Below are positions 38,544-51,557 of a stretch of DNA of 64,000 bases, piece by piece (positions within the stretch are counted from its first letter, which is position 1; each line of letters starts with the position of its first letter). The notes under the pieces are model-generated. The model was not told the origin of the DNA, searched no databases, and worked only from the letters and a program-made list of their open reading frames with translations. Both the position numbers and the translations under genes were made by a program. Location: assembly GCF_018446385.1 (NCBI RefSeq), contig NC_056000.1:47710722-47774721 (forward strand), given 5' to 3'. This DNA comes from Zingiber officinale (taxonomy: Eukaryota; Streptophyta; Magnoliopsida; Zingiberales; Zingiberaceae).

Positions 38544-39445
38544 CTTTGGAGTCTCATGGTTTTCATGAGAATAGAACTTTTAATGTGATCAAAAGGACAT
38601 TGACTTCTTGCTATCGTTTCGGCCTGAGTCTTTATCTCCTTTCAACCTTGGTTTCCATGCAAGACCCTTTAATGCATAGAAAAACCTAGATTTGATGGAG
38701 TATGCATGAATTTAGAAGGTAATTCTTGCTTGTTTTGATGTGCAAGACAGGTAATCTGCGTTCCTGCAAGTTGAGCAGCAGCAAAGGACATTTGGATGAT
38801 GGAGGAATATCCGGCAATACACCCTACCTTTTGGGGGAATGGGATCTTGTGCTAGATTTTGACAGAGACGGAAGAAAGGTATGGCCAAGATATTTGGATT
38901 CCCTATCCGCAGCTAGTCGCTTTTGGTTTATATGACTTATCTTATGTCTTCCGCTATGTTTTTATTTCAGCCGTGTGGGCTGCTTATTATCCTGCATAGT
39001 ATGTATGTTTTCAATCGTGTGGGTTGTAGTTATTATACTTGTACAGCTGTGTGACTATGTATCCAGGTTTCGTATATTATCATAAGGGGGAGAGATGCCC
39101 ATTTATTGGGCAGGACTCCTCCGAGGAGTGATAAAAAGAATGTATTCAGGCAAGGAAAAAAAAGCAATATCTGCATCACCAAAAGAGAGATCTTCAAAGA
39201 AAAATATGCAAGAATCCATCAAGCCTAGCATGCTTCCACAACATTCTCGTGTGAAGCAATATCTAATATATACTGTGAAGAGAAAGATAACAGGAAAAAA
39301 ATGTCTGTTTTACGATAACTTGAACATATCAGAGAAACTAGTACAATGAAAAGGACTTCATGCAAATATTTATAATATTTACCTGAATAGATGTGTATAA
39401 CTATAATTTTTCAACAAATGAAGTCCTAAGCTACAAAGATCTAAC

Positions 39446-42400
39446 CTTGCTTGTTCTAAGACTGTCTGGGAGCCTTAAAGATCGACATTGAGCTGGTTCA
39501 TTGACTTCGGTAAGCTTCCAGATTTTTGATTTTTCGGTTGATTCATCAACAATTCTAGGTTTGACATCCACCATGTTTCTGCCTTCTCCATTCTATGAAT
39601 ATCAAAGTCAATGTTACCACATAAAAAATTGTTGAAATTCATAAAATGAACAAGGTCAAACTGTAGCAGTCTTTTATTTCAGCGAGAATATAGATTAGAA
39701 CATTGAAAAAAATCTGACCATTCCAGAAGCTATTGCCATAGGTGGAGCAGTTCTCTCAGCTATTCCAGAAGTTGTCGCAACTGAAGCAGCAGTTAGTGGG
39801 CTTATTATAGGCTGTAACACACAGCATAAACATCAGAAAATTCTTTTAATTTCATGTTAAAACAAACAATTTGTACTGTCCAAAATAGGGTACTTTTGTT
39901 GGAGTCTCTGAGACGGCCCTAGAAGCATCAAATGAACGATTTTCAAGTGTGCGCAACAGACGAAGTCCATCACCATTTGCCAAAATTTTAATTCCATTAT
40001 CATGTGTAGAAATAGCCAATAGTGTTCCTTCCTTGTTGAATCTAATCCTCGGACTTGCCTGACGTTATAAGTAGAGACATAAGTAGGTATTCTACTCGAA
40101 TTTATTAATATTTAACCAAAAAGAACGAAAGATTACTGGTAGGCCACCATCAGCATCAACAGTAGTTAGTAGATTGATATTATCCATATCCCAAAACTTG
40201 ATCACAAATTCATCACCAGCAGCCAAAAATCTGTTCCTTGTGGTATCAAATTGCACTACTCCCAGTGAACGTTTTCGGAAACCTTGATATGTCCTCTTCA
40301 CAGCTCCTTCACTTTCGTTCCACTCCACAATGAATGTCTCCCCTTCTTTACTGGTTCCACATGAGAAGAGCCTGCAAAAATAAAGAAATACTATAACATT
40401 TAGTGAGGAACAGAGAACAAACATATATTTGTTTGTGCAAAAGTTTAGTAGCTGGAAATAGACCTTGAACCATCAGCACTATAAGCCATTGTTGTACACC
40501 AGTGCCCTGGAGCATCATAATCTACCCTGGATCCCAGATTGTCATACAACCATGCCTTTATTTTTCCATCTAACGCAGTCGAAAAGATGAACTGCAAGTA
40601 TAAGAAGCTAAAGGTTAATAAAGCATTTTAAAATAACTACGTAAAAATCTAATCCAATGTGCCCAGTGATTTGACAAAAAAAACATCAAACCATCAAACT
40701 ACCTGAATGTTCTCCTTGTGATGCGGGCAAACAGAGTAAACAGGTGCTTCATGGCCTTCAAAAGTATGCTGTTTTGTGCCACTAGTTGCATCCCACACCT
40801 AATGCACCAGAAACTTCGATAAGTTCTTAGAAAGAAAGGTATATACAATTTAAATTCAAAGTTCGCTACCAACCCTTATTGTCTTGTCATCTCCACATGT
40901 GATTATAGAAAGCTGCTTATTAGGATGAGCAAATGCGATATCATTGACACCACCAACATGAGCATCAATCTGCCATTTGGATGTCAAAAGAAAACATAAA
41001 TAAGACTGAAAGAAGCAATGAATTACTCAAGAAATGCGTGTATTGTCCTTCCAACCTCCAAGTGTTGCCTGATATCCTCACCACCATGATAAGCATATAT
41101 TTGAACAATGTGCCTTGAGTAAGCAACACCTGCACCATAACTTGGTAATCTTTCTATAGAAATCACTAATAATCTTTATGTTTGCACATAGAATTAGCTT
41201 ACCAAACAAAGAGCCATCTGGGCTCCATATTATGCGATTAACTGATACAGCAGGATCCTTGACCAAAGAAGCCTGGTCGCACAAGGAAGAATGTCAAACA
41301 AAATAAAAAATGAACCATAGACAGAACCATACTGCAGTGTATAATTCAGTACATGAGAACCAAACCTGAAGAGACATGGAGCAAGTTCCAAGTTCCCAAA
41401 CCTTGAAATTCTTCAGAATTAATCTCTCCCTATTGCCGACATCCCATAACGCAACATCGCCAACATTGGTACCGACTATGATACAAGAACAGGAAAAAAA
41501 ATCAGAAACCAATGACAGAAATTGCTAATACATCAAAAAACTAATACAAGAATGGTAAATAAAAATCTACTGAAAAGCAATACCAAGGAGAATAGTCTGC
41601 TGGACTGGATGAAAATCCATGCTCATAGGGTTTGATCCTTGGCTCAGTGTCCGCACAACTGTTTTTGGCAAATCCTCCAGGGAGAATGTAGCCTGATTAT
41701 GATTCTGAGGATAGGAAACTGGCAGTATATTGACAGGCAAATTTACCTGAATCATACAGTCAGTATTATGCTAGAGTTTGGGATCATCTAACAACCAAAA
41801 CCAAAAGGAAATTTGCTTAGATCAGAAAATACAGCATACTTCTTCAGATATTCCAAGAGGTCTTGTTCTTTTTGATACATGCTCAGAATCAGCAGATGCA
41901 TACTCGATAGAAGGGTTGGCTGTTGGTGGAGTCCTAGGGTGCTTTAGAATTGCAACTGTATTGAACAAAAAACCATTGTTAATCTTATCACTCACAACAA
42001 TCTTCCAGTACTAATTAGCACATCCCATCATCCTACCAGGATTTGTAGGTGCGTTGAGCCCAATAGGTCCACCTGAGACAGCTGGATGGGTTACAGCAGC
42101 AGGACTAGACATCCAACCAGCAAGGGGTGTCGGAACTGGTGTTGGAGCAGGTTGAAATGGCTGGAGAAGAAATTTGTAGAGAATGTAACAAAAGTCACAG
42201 TAATAGAATATGATTCAAAAATCAACAAATGATAAATTACCCCATGAGCACCCAATGGAGGAAAACTTCCTGCTTTGGGCATGACCCCCAACAACGGATT
42301 GTTTACTGGTGATGGAGCAAGAGCACCATTTGGTTGCCCACATGAATGATCAACGAAAAGAGTTTTAATATCTGGATTCGGCCTAGGATTTTTGCAAAGC

Positions 42401-44108
42401 TGATGTTGCCAGTTTAAACTGCCAACCGTAAAATAATTAGTGGACGAATAATTAATATAACCTAGATAATCCAAGAGATGAAAGTTGCAAGTGAATCATC
42501 CACTGAAGAATGGCTCATGAAATATATTGACCATGTTAATTTTTAGACATATTTATATTTGCTATGAACAATTTCAGAGATCAAGGTATAATTTGGTTAG
42601 CTAAGTTATTCAATAAAAATTTGATAACAAAGATGCCCAAGGAATGGAGGACTTTTTTTTTTAAATAATAAAGGTGATATATAATACTGTTCTAATTACA
42701 GAGAGTCAAGCGAATGTGATACCATGAAGCTTTGTAAAAGAATATTGAGAAGAGAATTAGGGATTAGACAAATGATTATGAGAATCAATTTGGTTTCATA
42801 TCTGAAAAATCAATCATGAGGCTTTTTACTTTAACAAGATGACTAATGGAAAAAATACATAGAAAAAGATATTATGTATGCAAATGTTGTTATAAGTGTT
42901 ATAGCTACTGGGAGTTCACAAATGAGTTTGTGATAGTTGTAGGTTTACATCAAGCGTAAGCTATATCAATCATATTCGAAATCACCTATTTGCGGATGAC
43001 ATTATGCTAACGTATAATAGTGAATTCAAAACTCAAATGCAGAGATCCAAAAGTCAATTGAACTCACTAAAAGCAAACTATAATTATATGGGGCAAACTT
43101 CTATAGGTAATCACAGGAGTACTTTCCATCGTAAGAAATACAGTAAACTTTAATAAATAGGGACCTCAATTATGAAGGGGAAGCAATTTTGAGCTTCACT
43201 AAGTCAAGCTAAAAAAAAATAGATTATTTCTCTATCTTCTGTAAGTTATATGTATGGAAACATTCTGAACTGTACAGCAAACTTATCATAAACACCTACA
43301 ATCTTACCTCTGGTTAATTAAGGTGCGCAACCTAGAATTTTTTAGGTTTGGTAACTGCAATTTATCTCGGAACAGGGGGTTTGCTTCAATGAGCTTTTTG
43401 AGTTCAATAAGCATGATTGAACGTGCTGATTTGGTATCTCCATACTTTGATAGTTGCTCATTTTCCCTATAAAGAAGGATGCTGAACGTATAAGAAACAA
43501 GCAAGAAATTGGACAAAAGTTTAATTAAATTGAATATAAAAGGTTAAAACCTAAAACCTGAAGTTCTCCAATGTTAAAAGCTGAGTGATTTCCTTAAATA
43601 GCTCCTCATTAAATGAAGCAAAGACCTTCAAATCCTTCACAAGGATTTCAACAGCCTTTGGTCGGTCATGCCTAGGAGGGAAAACAAGTTTGTGAAAAAT
43701 AGTGGCCATAAATATGAAAACAAAAGGCTGAAATACTGGAGCTTACTTGTCCAATGCTTCTAGATACTTCTGCTTCCGTATTTCAAAGAATATCTTCATA
43801 GAGTACCGGTTGTCATCGACCTTTGTAAAGCCAGAGAGATACTTTTCAACATTATCCCAGTTCCCGTTGTGCACCTCATCCTCAAAATATTTCATATTAA
43901 AATAGAAGCCAGATTCTTGCTCAAGTCTGTACCCAAACCACACAAAGATTACAAAATAAGTCACAATACAACACTTGGAAAAGTCAATCCATCATACAAC
44001 AAATTGAACTTTATGACAAGACACCGACTTGTGAACTGTTTCCTTGAACTTCTCCTCATCGAGGAACTGGAGAATCAGAAACACCAGCTCTCTACTAAGT
44101 GATGACAT
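39446..44108 (-). pseudogene. TPL: TOPLESS copy B, 3'-truncated after exon 18
   Basis: Exons 1-18 are duplicated at offset 10589 (exon 1 at 44029-44108, exon 18 at 39446-39592), with coding sequence identical by eye to copy A for 779 codons. Exons 19-25 are absent; unit A's distal upstream DNA begins at 38908. The duplicated 5' leader and upstream region suggest it can still be transcribed. If intron 18 is retained, four more codons (VRSL) precede a stop. The product would keep LisH-CTLH/TPD, the Pro-rich linker and the first propeller but lose most of the second. It could be a pseudogene or encode an interfering short form. Confidence 0.9.
42689..43069 (+). pseudogene. LINE reverse-transcriptase remnant (copy B)
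   Basis: Duplicate of the 32100-32480 fragment at offset 10589, with FADD at 42989-43000, in intron 4 of the truncated TOPLESS copy. Confidence 0.65.
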
Positions 44109-45326
44109 CGCCCGCTCGCCTCCACCTCCAAACCCTAATCATCCCATAAAAAGCAAACAAGACAATCAGATCTTCCCAACGGTATCGTCAAACAAAAAAA
44201 AAAGCAGCTTTGGAGCTAATCCGAAAGTGCAAAGTCAAGACGAGGCCAGAGTGGAGCCTCTTAGTAGATCAAAAGCTGTTGTCCACGAAACTGACGTTTC
44301 TGAGCCGGCAAAACCCTCCTTTTGCTTCAAACAAGATCTAAGTCCAGCAGCGACAAAAAGGACCCAACGCCTAGGGTTCCAACAGATCGACGGCAGCGCT
44401 CCAGAAAGCTCAAATCCAAGGAGAAGAAGAAAATAGGGGAGGAGAGAGAGAAAAGCAGGCGAAAGGGGGGAAATTGTGCGGAGAAATAATAAGTGAGACT
44501 TCTACGACGATTCCAACACATACAAAAAAGGAAAGATCTGACGACGATCCAAGCTCACCTCTGACTGGAAGAGAACCGAGGGCGGCGGCGGCGACGACAG
44601 GTGATCGATCCAAGCGAAGCGGAAACCACCAATAATTTAGATCGCCGTCTGATCCCTTAACCGGACAGGAAAAGAAGGCGGAAATAAGAAAAGAATAAGA
44701 AATCTATCAACATTGTCGACACAACATGGTTGTATTTAAAGGCAAAGTAGAGGTGATAGGTAGTTCAAGTTATCTATAAAAGACATCGAATTATCACGTA
44801 TATGTCATTGTACTTATAATTTCACTTGATAAGTACACGAGTCAATGATAAGCTATGCAGCACTGACAAGGCCATAACGAGTAGGCTCCACAGCGGAATA
44901 CTCAAGCATTCAAGAGAGAGCAAGTCGGGATTCTGGGATTAACTGACTCGGTGGAAACCCCGAAATGTTATACGACCAATAGAATTGCGACACGTACGCT
45001 TTTCATAGGCACAGGTCGTTCCCACAACTTGGCAAATCTGACGTGGACGACGTTGGTTGGCCTGAATGTGAGGAGTGCTGATTGCCACAATATGTATAAT
45101 TTTTTAAATAGACTCGTCAACCTAAAATTGAGATATTTCCAAATACGTGGTTTTGAATTTTTCCAAAAGCACGTCTTCTCGGAAAAAGAGAGAAAAGAAA
45201 ATATAATTTCTTTTATCTACTTCCAATAAATTCAGTGAATATTTATTTTAATGTCGTTTGACTTAAAATGGTAACAAATTAAAAGTGCATTAGTGATTCG
45301 ACAATTAATAGGTAAAAGTTTGAAAA

Positions 45327-45415
45327 ATAAAATATTAAATAAATAAATAAATAAAAAGTATAGACGAGATGAGACGAGACGAGAGGAGACGAGATGAGAT
45401 GAAATGAAATGAAAT
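45327..45415. repeat. AAAT and GAGAC/GAGAT simple repeat (copy B)
   Basis: Low-complexity tract upstream of TOPLESS copy B, the counterpart of 34738-34826. Its length is the same in both copies. Confidence 0.7.
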
Positions 45416-48400
45416 TTTCTCCTAGTAATTTAGGAGGCAGATTCCGCCAAATTAAGGGTGATATTTGATAATTTGGCCCTAGTATATAAACTTTTGCTTT
45501 CCGCCGATTGACTTTGTTTTGTATGGTCTCGCGATCGTGAAGAAGGAAAAGGCGCGGAAGGCTCTCGGAAGCTTCCTGGATCAAGTCATCTGGTTGATCG
45601 TCGGGTTTTGATCTTTCTTCCTCTCATTTCTTTAATCAATCCATGAGATCGTAAAGCTTTGACCTTGTTCGGTTGTGGGGTCTCTTTGGGGCGTCCTGCA
45701 TAGACACGATTAGGGCGCCGTAATGTTCTCACTTCGTTGCCCGAGTCTGGCATTAGATGGTCAGTTTGTGCAGTAATTTAGTTACAGTTTGATTGACTCG
45801 AGGTGTTGGATTCTTTTTGCGAAGTAAATGGAGCACTGATCTGCCTCAGAATAGATTTCTCTCTCTCCCCCACGGGCGGGATCAACCGGTTATGACATGG
45901 TATTCTTGCAACATGGGTCGGGAGGTCGAAGGCCCGTATTCACCGTGATTTACTCCCTCTCATACTCGTGGGGCAGGGGTGAGGGGGCCGCTGGGCGGCG
46001 GGACCCGCCTTTTGCAACATATTTGGACCAAAATGGTACCATTGGAAGGTCGGATAAGCGTTGAGTTGATCTGCACTTCTGCTTCTGTACATGTGCGTTT
46101 ATTTATGAGCAAAAATGATTAATGAGTTTCATCTAATGATGTTCATTTTCTTTTCTTTATCACAGCATGAAATGCCTGACAATTTCCAGTGAATGCAATT
46201 CTTCTGGTTTTACAATTTCTAGTTATCATTAGTCTTCTGGAAACCTAAGCCGGTCCCAAGCCTAGAAAAAGGTTAAATGTTCTCTTTCGCTTGGATAACC
46301 AACATCAAAATTTGACTTTTAATTCTATGAGAATATGAATATATGATGAATGTGGTTGATGTGAGGTCATTGCCTTTTACATGATCCTAGGCCTTTCTGT
46401 TGTTATTAGTTAGATTGTCAATCTTTACTTAGGTTCGTTAACACAAAACGGATTTAGTTTCTCCTTTCTTGCTAACATGTATGCAAAGCTGATCAGTGAA
46501 TTTTAAATTTGAAGCTGTGGCTTTTGCCTCATAGTAATGCATCTCAATAGTTTATGTTGCATTTCTTTTGATATAAGTACTAGTTAGTTGAGGGACATGG
46601 GCATAGTTAGTAGTAATATTGTCGGCTCCAATAAGTGTGTCTCATTGTTAGTGTCTTTACAATCTGAATATTTTTTTCTCTGCTGCGATCTCATATACTT
46701 CTTGTTCTGTGATATTACCTTCAGATTACTATGAAGTGAAGCACACTGGTTTTGAGACTTAATTCAACCATCCATATCTATCCAACTCATCCAGATGCTA
46801 ATTGGCCATGTTCATAGTGGACATTGGAAATACTTTATGCATGGATATGCACATTAGAACAAGTTCTTATACTGCCACGTCTACTCCAAGGTCAAGATTG
46901 GTCATGCCATATGCAATTTGGTTTTATAATCAATGGATTGAATTCTTCTTTAAGTTTGCTCACAAATGTGCACTTGGCAGTCATGATGGCAGGGACAAGT
47001 TTCCTCTCACGTTTCTATTAGTTGAAGTCTGTATGTAGGTTCAAAAGCAAGATTCAATCTGTGACAAGCTAATGATGGTAATTTGGTTTATTAACAGAGC
47101 TTTTAGCCTTTTAACTACATTACATATGCACTTTTCTAGCCATACAAAGTAGCTAGTTTTGTTAGATGACGAATTAGACATGTTCTTATCTTGTGGTTTC
47201 TACTTGTAATATATGAAGCTTAATGTAGGCTTTACTAATGTAGCAAAACACGGAGTCTACTAATTTTGAAGAGGGTAACTTTGAATTGTCAACAGAAAGT
47301 ACTGTATTGATGATATCAAAGTGCCTTGGAAATTGTTTGAAAAATATTTTCAGTCTAGAATTATAACCATTCTTTCTCTATATATATTTATGTATATAAT
47401 TTGATCACTTTCTCTATGATCAGCGTCTTCAACTCTCAAGTTATCATGTTTCCTTTCAGTTTTACATTGTTTTAAAAAAAATAATTTAAAGTTTTCTCAT
47501 GTTATTTAATGCCACAATTCAAAACATAGGACTAAAATGGCAGATACCTGTGGGAAGCTGAATAACTTCTGATCAGATGCATGCCTACTTTCAGAAATCA
47601 GAATCCAAATTTTGGCCAGAAGACATATTTAGGCTTATTAGGATCATACCAAAAGATTCTTTGTCATAGAATGGTTAAGTATCTTCAAAGATCATATGTC
47701 CAGTCTCCTCGTAGGAAAAATGTAACTTTCATAGGCATTGACAGAAACTACTAACATTCCATAAAAGGAACACAAATGGGGCATTTGTAAATTATGTCAA
47801 GAATGAAATGCTGCAATGTAAATAGTAAAAGAAGAAATAACTACTTAACTTTGATGATCACTTGCATTTGACTTTTCTCCTCCTTTTTCCAAGCCCATTA
47901 ATTTATTAATTGAATTTTCAAAATAATAGTATTTCCTAAACAATGGCTCGTAATATCTATTAGAGTGGAAGCTAGGGATTATTAGGTAGAGGAAACCAAA
48001 GAAAGCATTAGTAAGTATACTAACAAATTGTTTAATTAATAAAAAATTTAACAGTGGTGTTGAGTGCAGTGGAGAACCTATGTAACTGACCCAAATAGTT
48101 CTGACAAACATAGCTTGGTTGATGATGATTATGAATAATTTTCTGTTTCACATATTGGCATCCTATTGTAGTTTAATTTCCATGATGTAAAATAGAAACT
48201 TAAAGAGAAAAACTACTTTCCTCATACCGTAGTTTACTAGTGTCATACAAAAAGGCAATGGTAGTTTCCTCATACCGTAGTTAACTCATAACAGCAAGAC
48301 CTAATGAATTAAAATAAAAATGGCAGTATTATTTCGATGTGTTGATATTCTCTTTAAAAAATTATGAAAAAAAATGATAAGCAATAACTATAGAACTGCA

Positions 48401-48677
48401 ACTAAATAAATGATGGGGAGTGAAGCATCACATTCATGATTTGTATTAGGTAGATGACTACTCTATAGGCAATGCAATTTGATGATTGAGGGGGGTTTCT
48501 GTGGATAGATAAGTTGGCAAAACTGAACGTGACTTGTAACTAAGATAAAAATAAGAGGAGAACTGTGTTACTTCTTACAAAACTTAACCAAGAATTTGCT
48601 AGCAGAGATGGAAGATGAGCTACAGGGATAGAAACAATATAAGAATTGGTAAATGAGAGCTAACTGTCGAGTGACAC

Positions 48678-48776
48678 CCGGAGTTCCCCCAAACACTTCA
48701 GTAAGGATGAGTTTATCACACTTGTAGGTTTAGACGCGAGAATCCTTTCTGAAGTGTTTGATAAGAAACTCCAGAG
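48678..48776 (-). ncRNA. MIR395: MIR395 precursor, copy B
   Basis: The mature miR395 sequence is at 48681-48701 on the minus strand, in the 3' arm as is usual for this family. The 5' arm is 48749-48772 (GGAGTTTCTTAT then CAAACACTTCAG). Pairing is perfect in the inner 12 bp and in GGAGTT/AACTCC, with a central internal loop. A TATA box lies about 50 bp upstream. It lies upstream of the truncated TOPLESS copy B, on the same strand. Confidence 0.92.
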
Positions 48777-48818
48777 GACATCCAACTCTTCTTCTTATCC
48801 TCTGTCCAGTTCCTATGA

Positions 48819-48834
48819 CCTATCTATATATAGG
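48819..48834 (-). promoter_or_regulatory. TATA box of MIR395-B
   Basis: CCTATATATAGATAGG on the minus strand, about 50 bp before the hairpin. The DNA between (AACTGGACAG, AGTTGGATGTCCTCTGGAG) is conserved with copy C. It is absent from copy A. Confidence 0.75.
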
Positions 48835-49208
48835 CTTGGAGTCTGCTTATTTCCTTAACAGTACGCTGTGTTTGATGATCCAATTGTCCCAATAATTTAA
48901 TCCATTTTTGTCAAATTTATGAAATCTGAACTATAAAAATTGAATTTTCTAAAATTACAATTCAGATTTTAGTTATAGAAAAACACATTTATAATATCAA
49001 CATTTAATTTATTATAAATATTTAGAATCATAATTTCTGTGAGTGTATTAGAAAATTCATATTGTACAAAAACTTTTTTATTATCTAAATTCAAATTCAT
49101 AATTTATCAAAATTATGAAATAGGTCATGGTGTCTTTTTGATATTTTGGAAACATGGGGCACCCTTTTAATTTTTGCCCAATATTCTTTTTCTTATTCTT
49201 AAACTACA

Positions 49209-49225
49209 TTCATTGAAACTAGACA
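49209..49225. promoter_or_regulatory. UPE-box-like sulfur-response motif, copy B
   Basis: Same 17-mer as at 38527, about 435 bp upstream of the MIR395-B hairpin. Confidence 0.55.
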
Positions 49226-49660
49226 CTTTGGAGTCTCATGGTTTTCATGAGAATAGAACTTTTAATGTGATCAAAAGGACATTGACTTCTTGCTATCGTT
49301 TCGGCCTGAGTCTTTATCTCCTTTCAACCTTGGTTTCCATGCAAGACCCTTTAATGCATAGAAAAACCTAGATTTGATGGAGTATGCATGAATTTAGAAG
49401 GTAATTCTTGCTTGTTTTGATGTGCAAGACAGGTAATCTGCGTTCCTGCAAGTTGAGCAGCAGCAAAGGACATTTGGATGATGGAGGAATATCCGGCAAT
49501 ACACCCTACCTTTCGGGGGAATGGGATCTTGTGCTAGATTTTGACAGAGACGGAAGAAAGGTATGGCCAAGATATTTGGATTCCCTATCCTCCACACAAG
49601 CCAGAATTATGGCTACGTTCAATGTATTGTTTATTTTGGCTGCATAGTTCATTTACATCC

Positions 49661-51486
49661 TAGCTATATTTTTGCCTCATGTTCAGTCCAGCTTCATATA
49701 TAGGAAGTTGGTTAAGAGTGTCCTTAACTCAAGTTATGTTAGGGAAGTTTATTTGGAGGCCAACTTAATGAACCTTTAGCTTGTGAAAGAACTAACTGTT
49801 TCCTTCAGTGCTTCAGACGCTTCATTAAGGCTTTAAAATTCAGTGATAGACCAACCAAGTGTTTGGGAAAATCTGGGTGCCACCAATGGCAGGATTAGTT
49901 AGCTTGGAACTTAGCAATGATTGTACGCTCTATTAGTAGGATTCTCTAGCTACCACTAATTTGTGCCTGTGTGTGATAGAGCACTAAACCCAATGCCTGA
50001 TGAAGTGTTTCGGAACATTATAAAGTATTTTTACTACCAATTTAGTATCAAAGCCAATTAATCCTCCCTCCCTCTACTCTTTTTTTTTCCACTCTTTTTG
50101 CACCATATTCCATATAGTTATCATCAATGTTCTTTTCCCTTTCCTACATTTTCATAGCTAGAATGATACTACATGTAGCTCTCCTCCCTAATCCAACTCA
50201 TTACGCCAAGTCACTTAGGCAGGAGTCTATTTGATACTTAGCATACTCGAGAGTGCCTCACTTAGCAACATGAGATTATAGCAGTTTTTGCACTTCCTTT
50301 TACTCCTTTAATTTGCACCATCAGTCCAGACATTGTTTGAGGTGAGGGGCTGGCTTTGCTGCAACATGGAAGCAGAAATGGAAGATTGAATTCATCCCTA
50401 AATGCCAAGGCACTTGGTAGGGGTCACTTTGAAAGTTCAACTTGCCCATGAGGGGGCTCACCTTGTAATGCTGAGTCCAAATGGAGGGATTTACTTCTTC
50501 GTCTGGCTTTTACGTTAACACCACCATCCCTATATTTCATCCATCAGATAAATTGTTCATGATAATCTAGGTATATTCCCACAGCAGCATTGTTGCCTTG
50601 CCACATGGTCACTTGATCCTTTAGCAGGTGCCAAAGGGCGTCTGCAAATTCAGATTCAGCAGTAATAGACTCATAGCCTATATGCCATCAAATGACCATA
50701 ACATTACAATCTGGACATCATTGAATGAATCATAGTTGATGATGATATCTTGTAATGCTGAAAAATGTACCTGGGCCACTGGAGCAATTTCATGACATCC
50801 TCCAAGTCTATTTAGCCATCCAACAATCTTCTCTGATCCAACATTATTTGGTAATTCGAAATCTTCATGACATTACTGAATGCTTTTGCCGCAACATTGA
50901 AACTTCATCTACATGCAGCATCTTTAGTTTAATCCTCACTCCATGCAATCCTTAGGTCTCCTGATTTTAGCCTGATCTATTAATCCTAATTTTCTTTATT
51001 ACTCGTTTGAGTATCCTGCAATAATCAGTAGCGGATATACAATGTTTACTGGGAAATGTATCAAACAGCTAATACTAAGGACTGTTGTATGTTTGACTCG
51101 TATTTGAGGTGTTGACATGGTGCTCAATTCAATTCTGTGCATCAGTTGTAGATTTCCCCACCAGAGCTTGAATTTCTTTTTTCCTTGTAACCTGTTATTA
51201 CATTTTTAACATCATTTAGTTCCAGGATGCAAAGAAGCAATAAAGTAGATATAAAAAAGCAAACGTCCCTCAATCTACATACACTTTCACCATCAAAGCA
51301 GGTGACAAATACTCGAAGTAAGACTTCAAGAGCTCATGAATTTAAGTAACAAGTAGCAGCACTATTATCTGTAGATAGATATGCTGGAGCAATTGAGCAC
51401 GAGCAGTGATGATTATATCAAGAAGAGAGATGTGTAAATACTTAAATAATTTCCCTTGACTTTCCCAAGAACTAGCTATTAAATAT
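49661..51486. other. Spacer between MIR395 blocks
   Basis: AT-rich DNA with scattered stops. I see no gene, RNA or element in it. Confidence 0.4.
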
Positions 51487-51557
51487 GGAAGATGAGTACT
51501 GTGAAATAAGCAATATGATAAAGAACTGTTGCTTGAGAGCTCATTGTTGAGTGACAC

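Larger units (their letters stand above)
28320..38908. repeat. Tandem duplication unit A (10.6 kb)
   Basis: Unit A matches unit B at a constant offset of 10589 bp until a replaced tract at 35344, 10539 bp after it, and 10682 bp after the MIR395 deletion. By eye I found single-base differences at 28324, 28331, 30766, 33604 and 38832, a poly-A length change near 37830, and the two larger changes. It contains TPL exons 1-18, the 5' flank and MIR395-A. Its left border lies in the intron-18 LTR-like insertion. Confidence 0.95.
38909..49590. repeat. Tandem duplication unit B (10.7 kb)
   Basis: Direct-repeat copy of unit A. The novel junction is at 38908/38909 (CCCTATCC|GCAGCTAGTCG). The right border continues into sequence that is also homologous to the older paralogue at about 52190, so the right flank of B is ancestral. 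A simple head-to-tail duplication explains both borders. Confidence 0.95.
48609..49660. repeat. MIR395 ancestral duplicate block 1
   Basis: Diverged homology with 51487-52245. Shared stretches include GTGACACCC next to the hairpin, the hairpin, CCAGAGGACATCCAACT, CATTGAAACTAGACACTTT, TTGGATGATGGAGGAAT and TTTGGATTCC. This is an older local MIR395 duplication, predating the 10.6-kb event. Confidence 0.8.

Noticed and set aside
39446-44108. A second complete TOPLESS gene
   Set aside because: Exons 19-25 are not present anywhere between 38908 and 39445 or elsewhere in the window, so copy B cannot encode full TOPLESS.
45933-45962. Slight resemblance to a plastid rRNA stretch in the 30-bp replacement tract
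   Set aside because: The match is short and gapped, too weak to claim organelle DNA.
49408-49647. 79-codon ORF upstream of MIR395-B
   Set aside because: Part of the diverged MIR395 upstream block. The frame is not kept in the paralogue near 52040-52200, so coding is unlikely.
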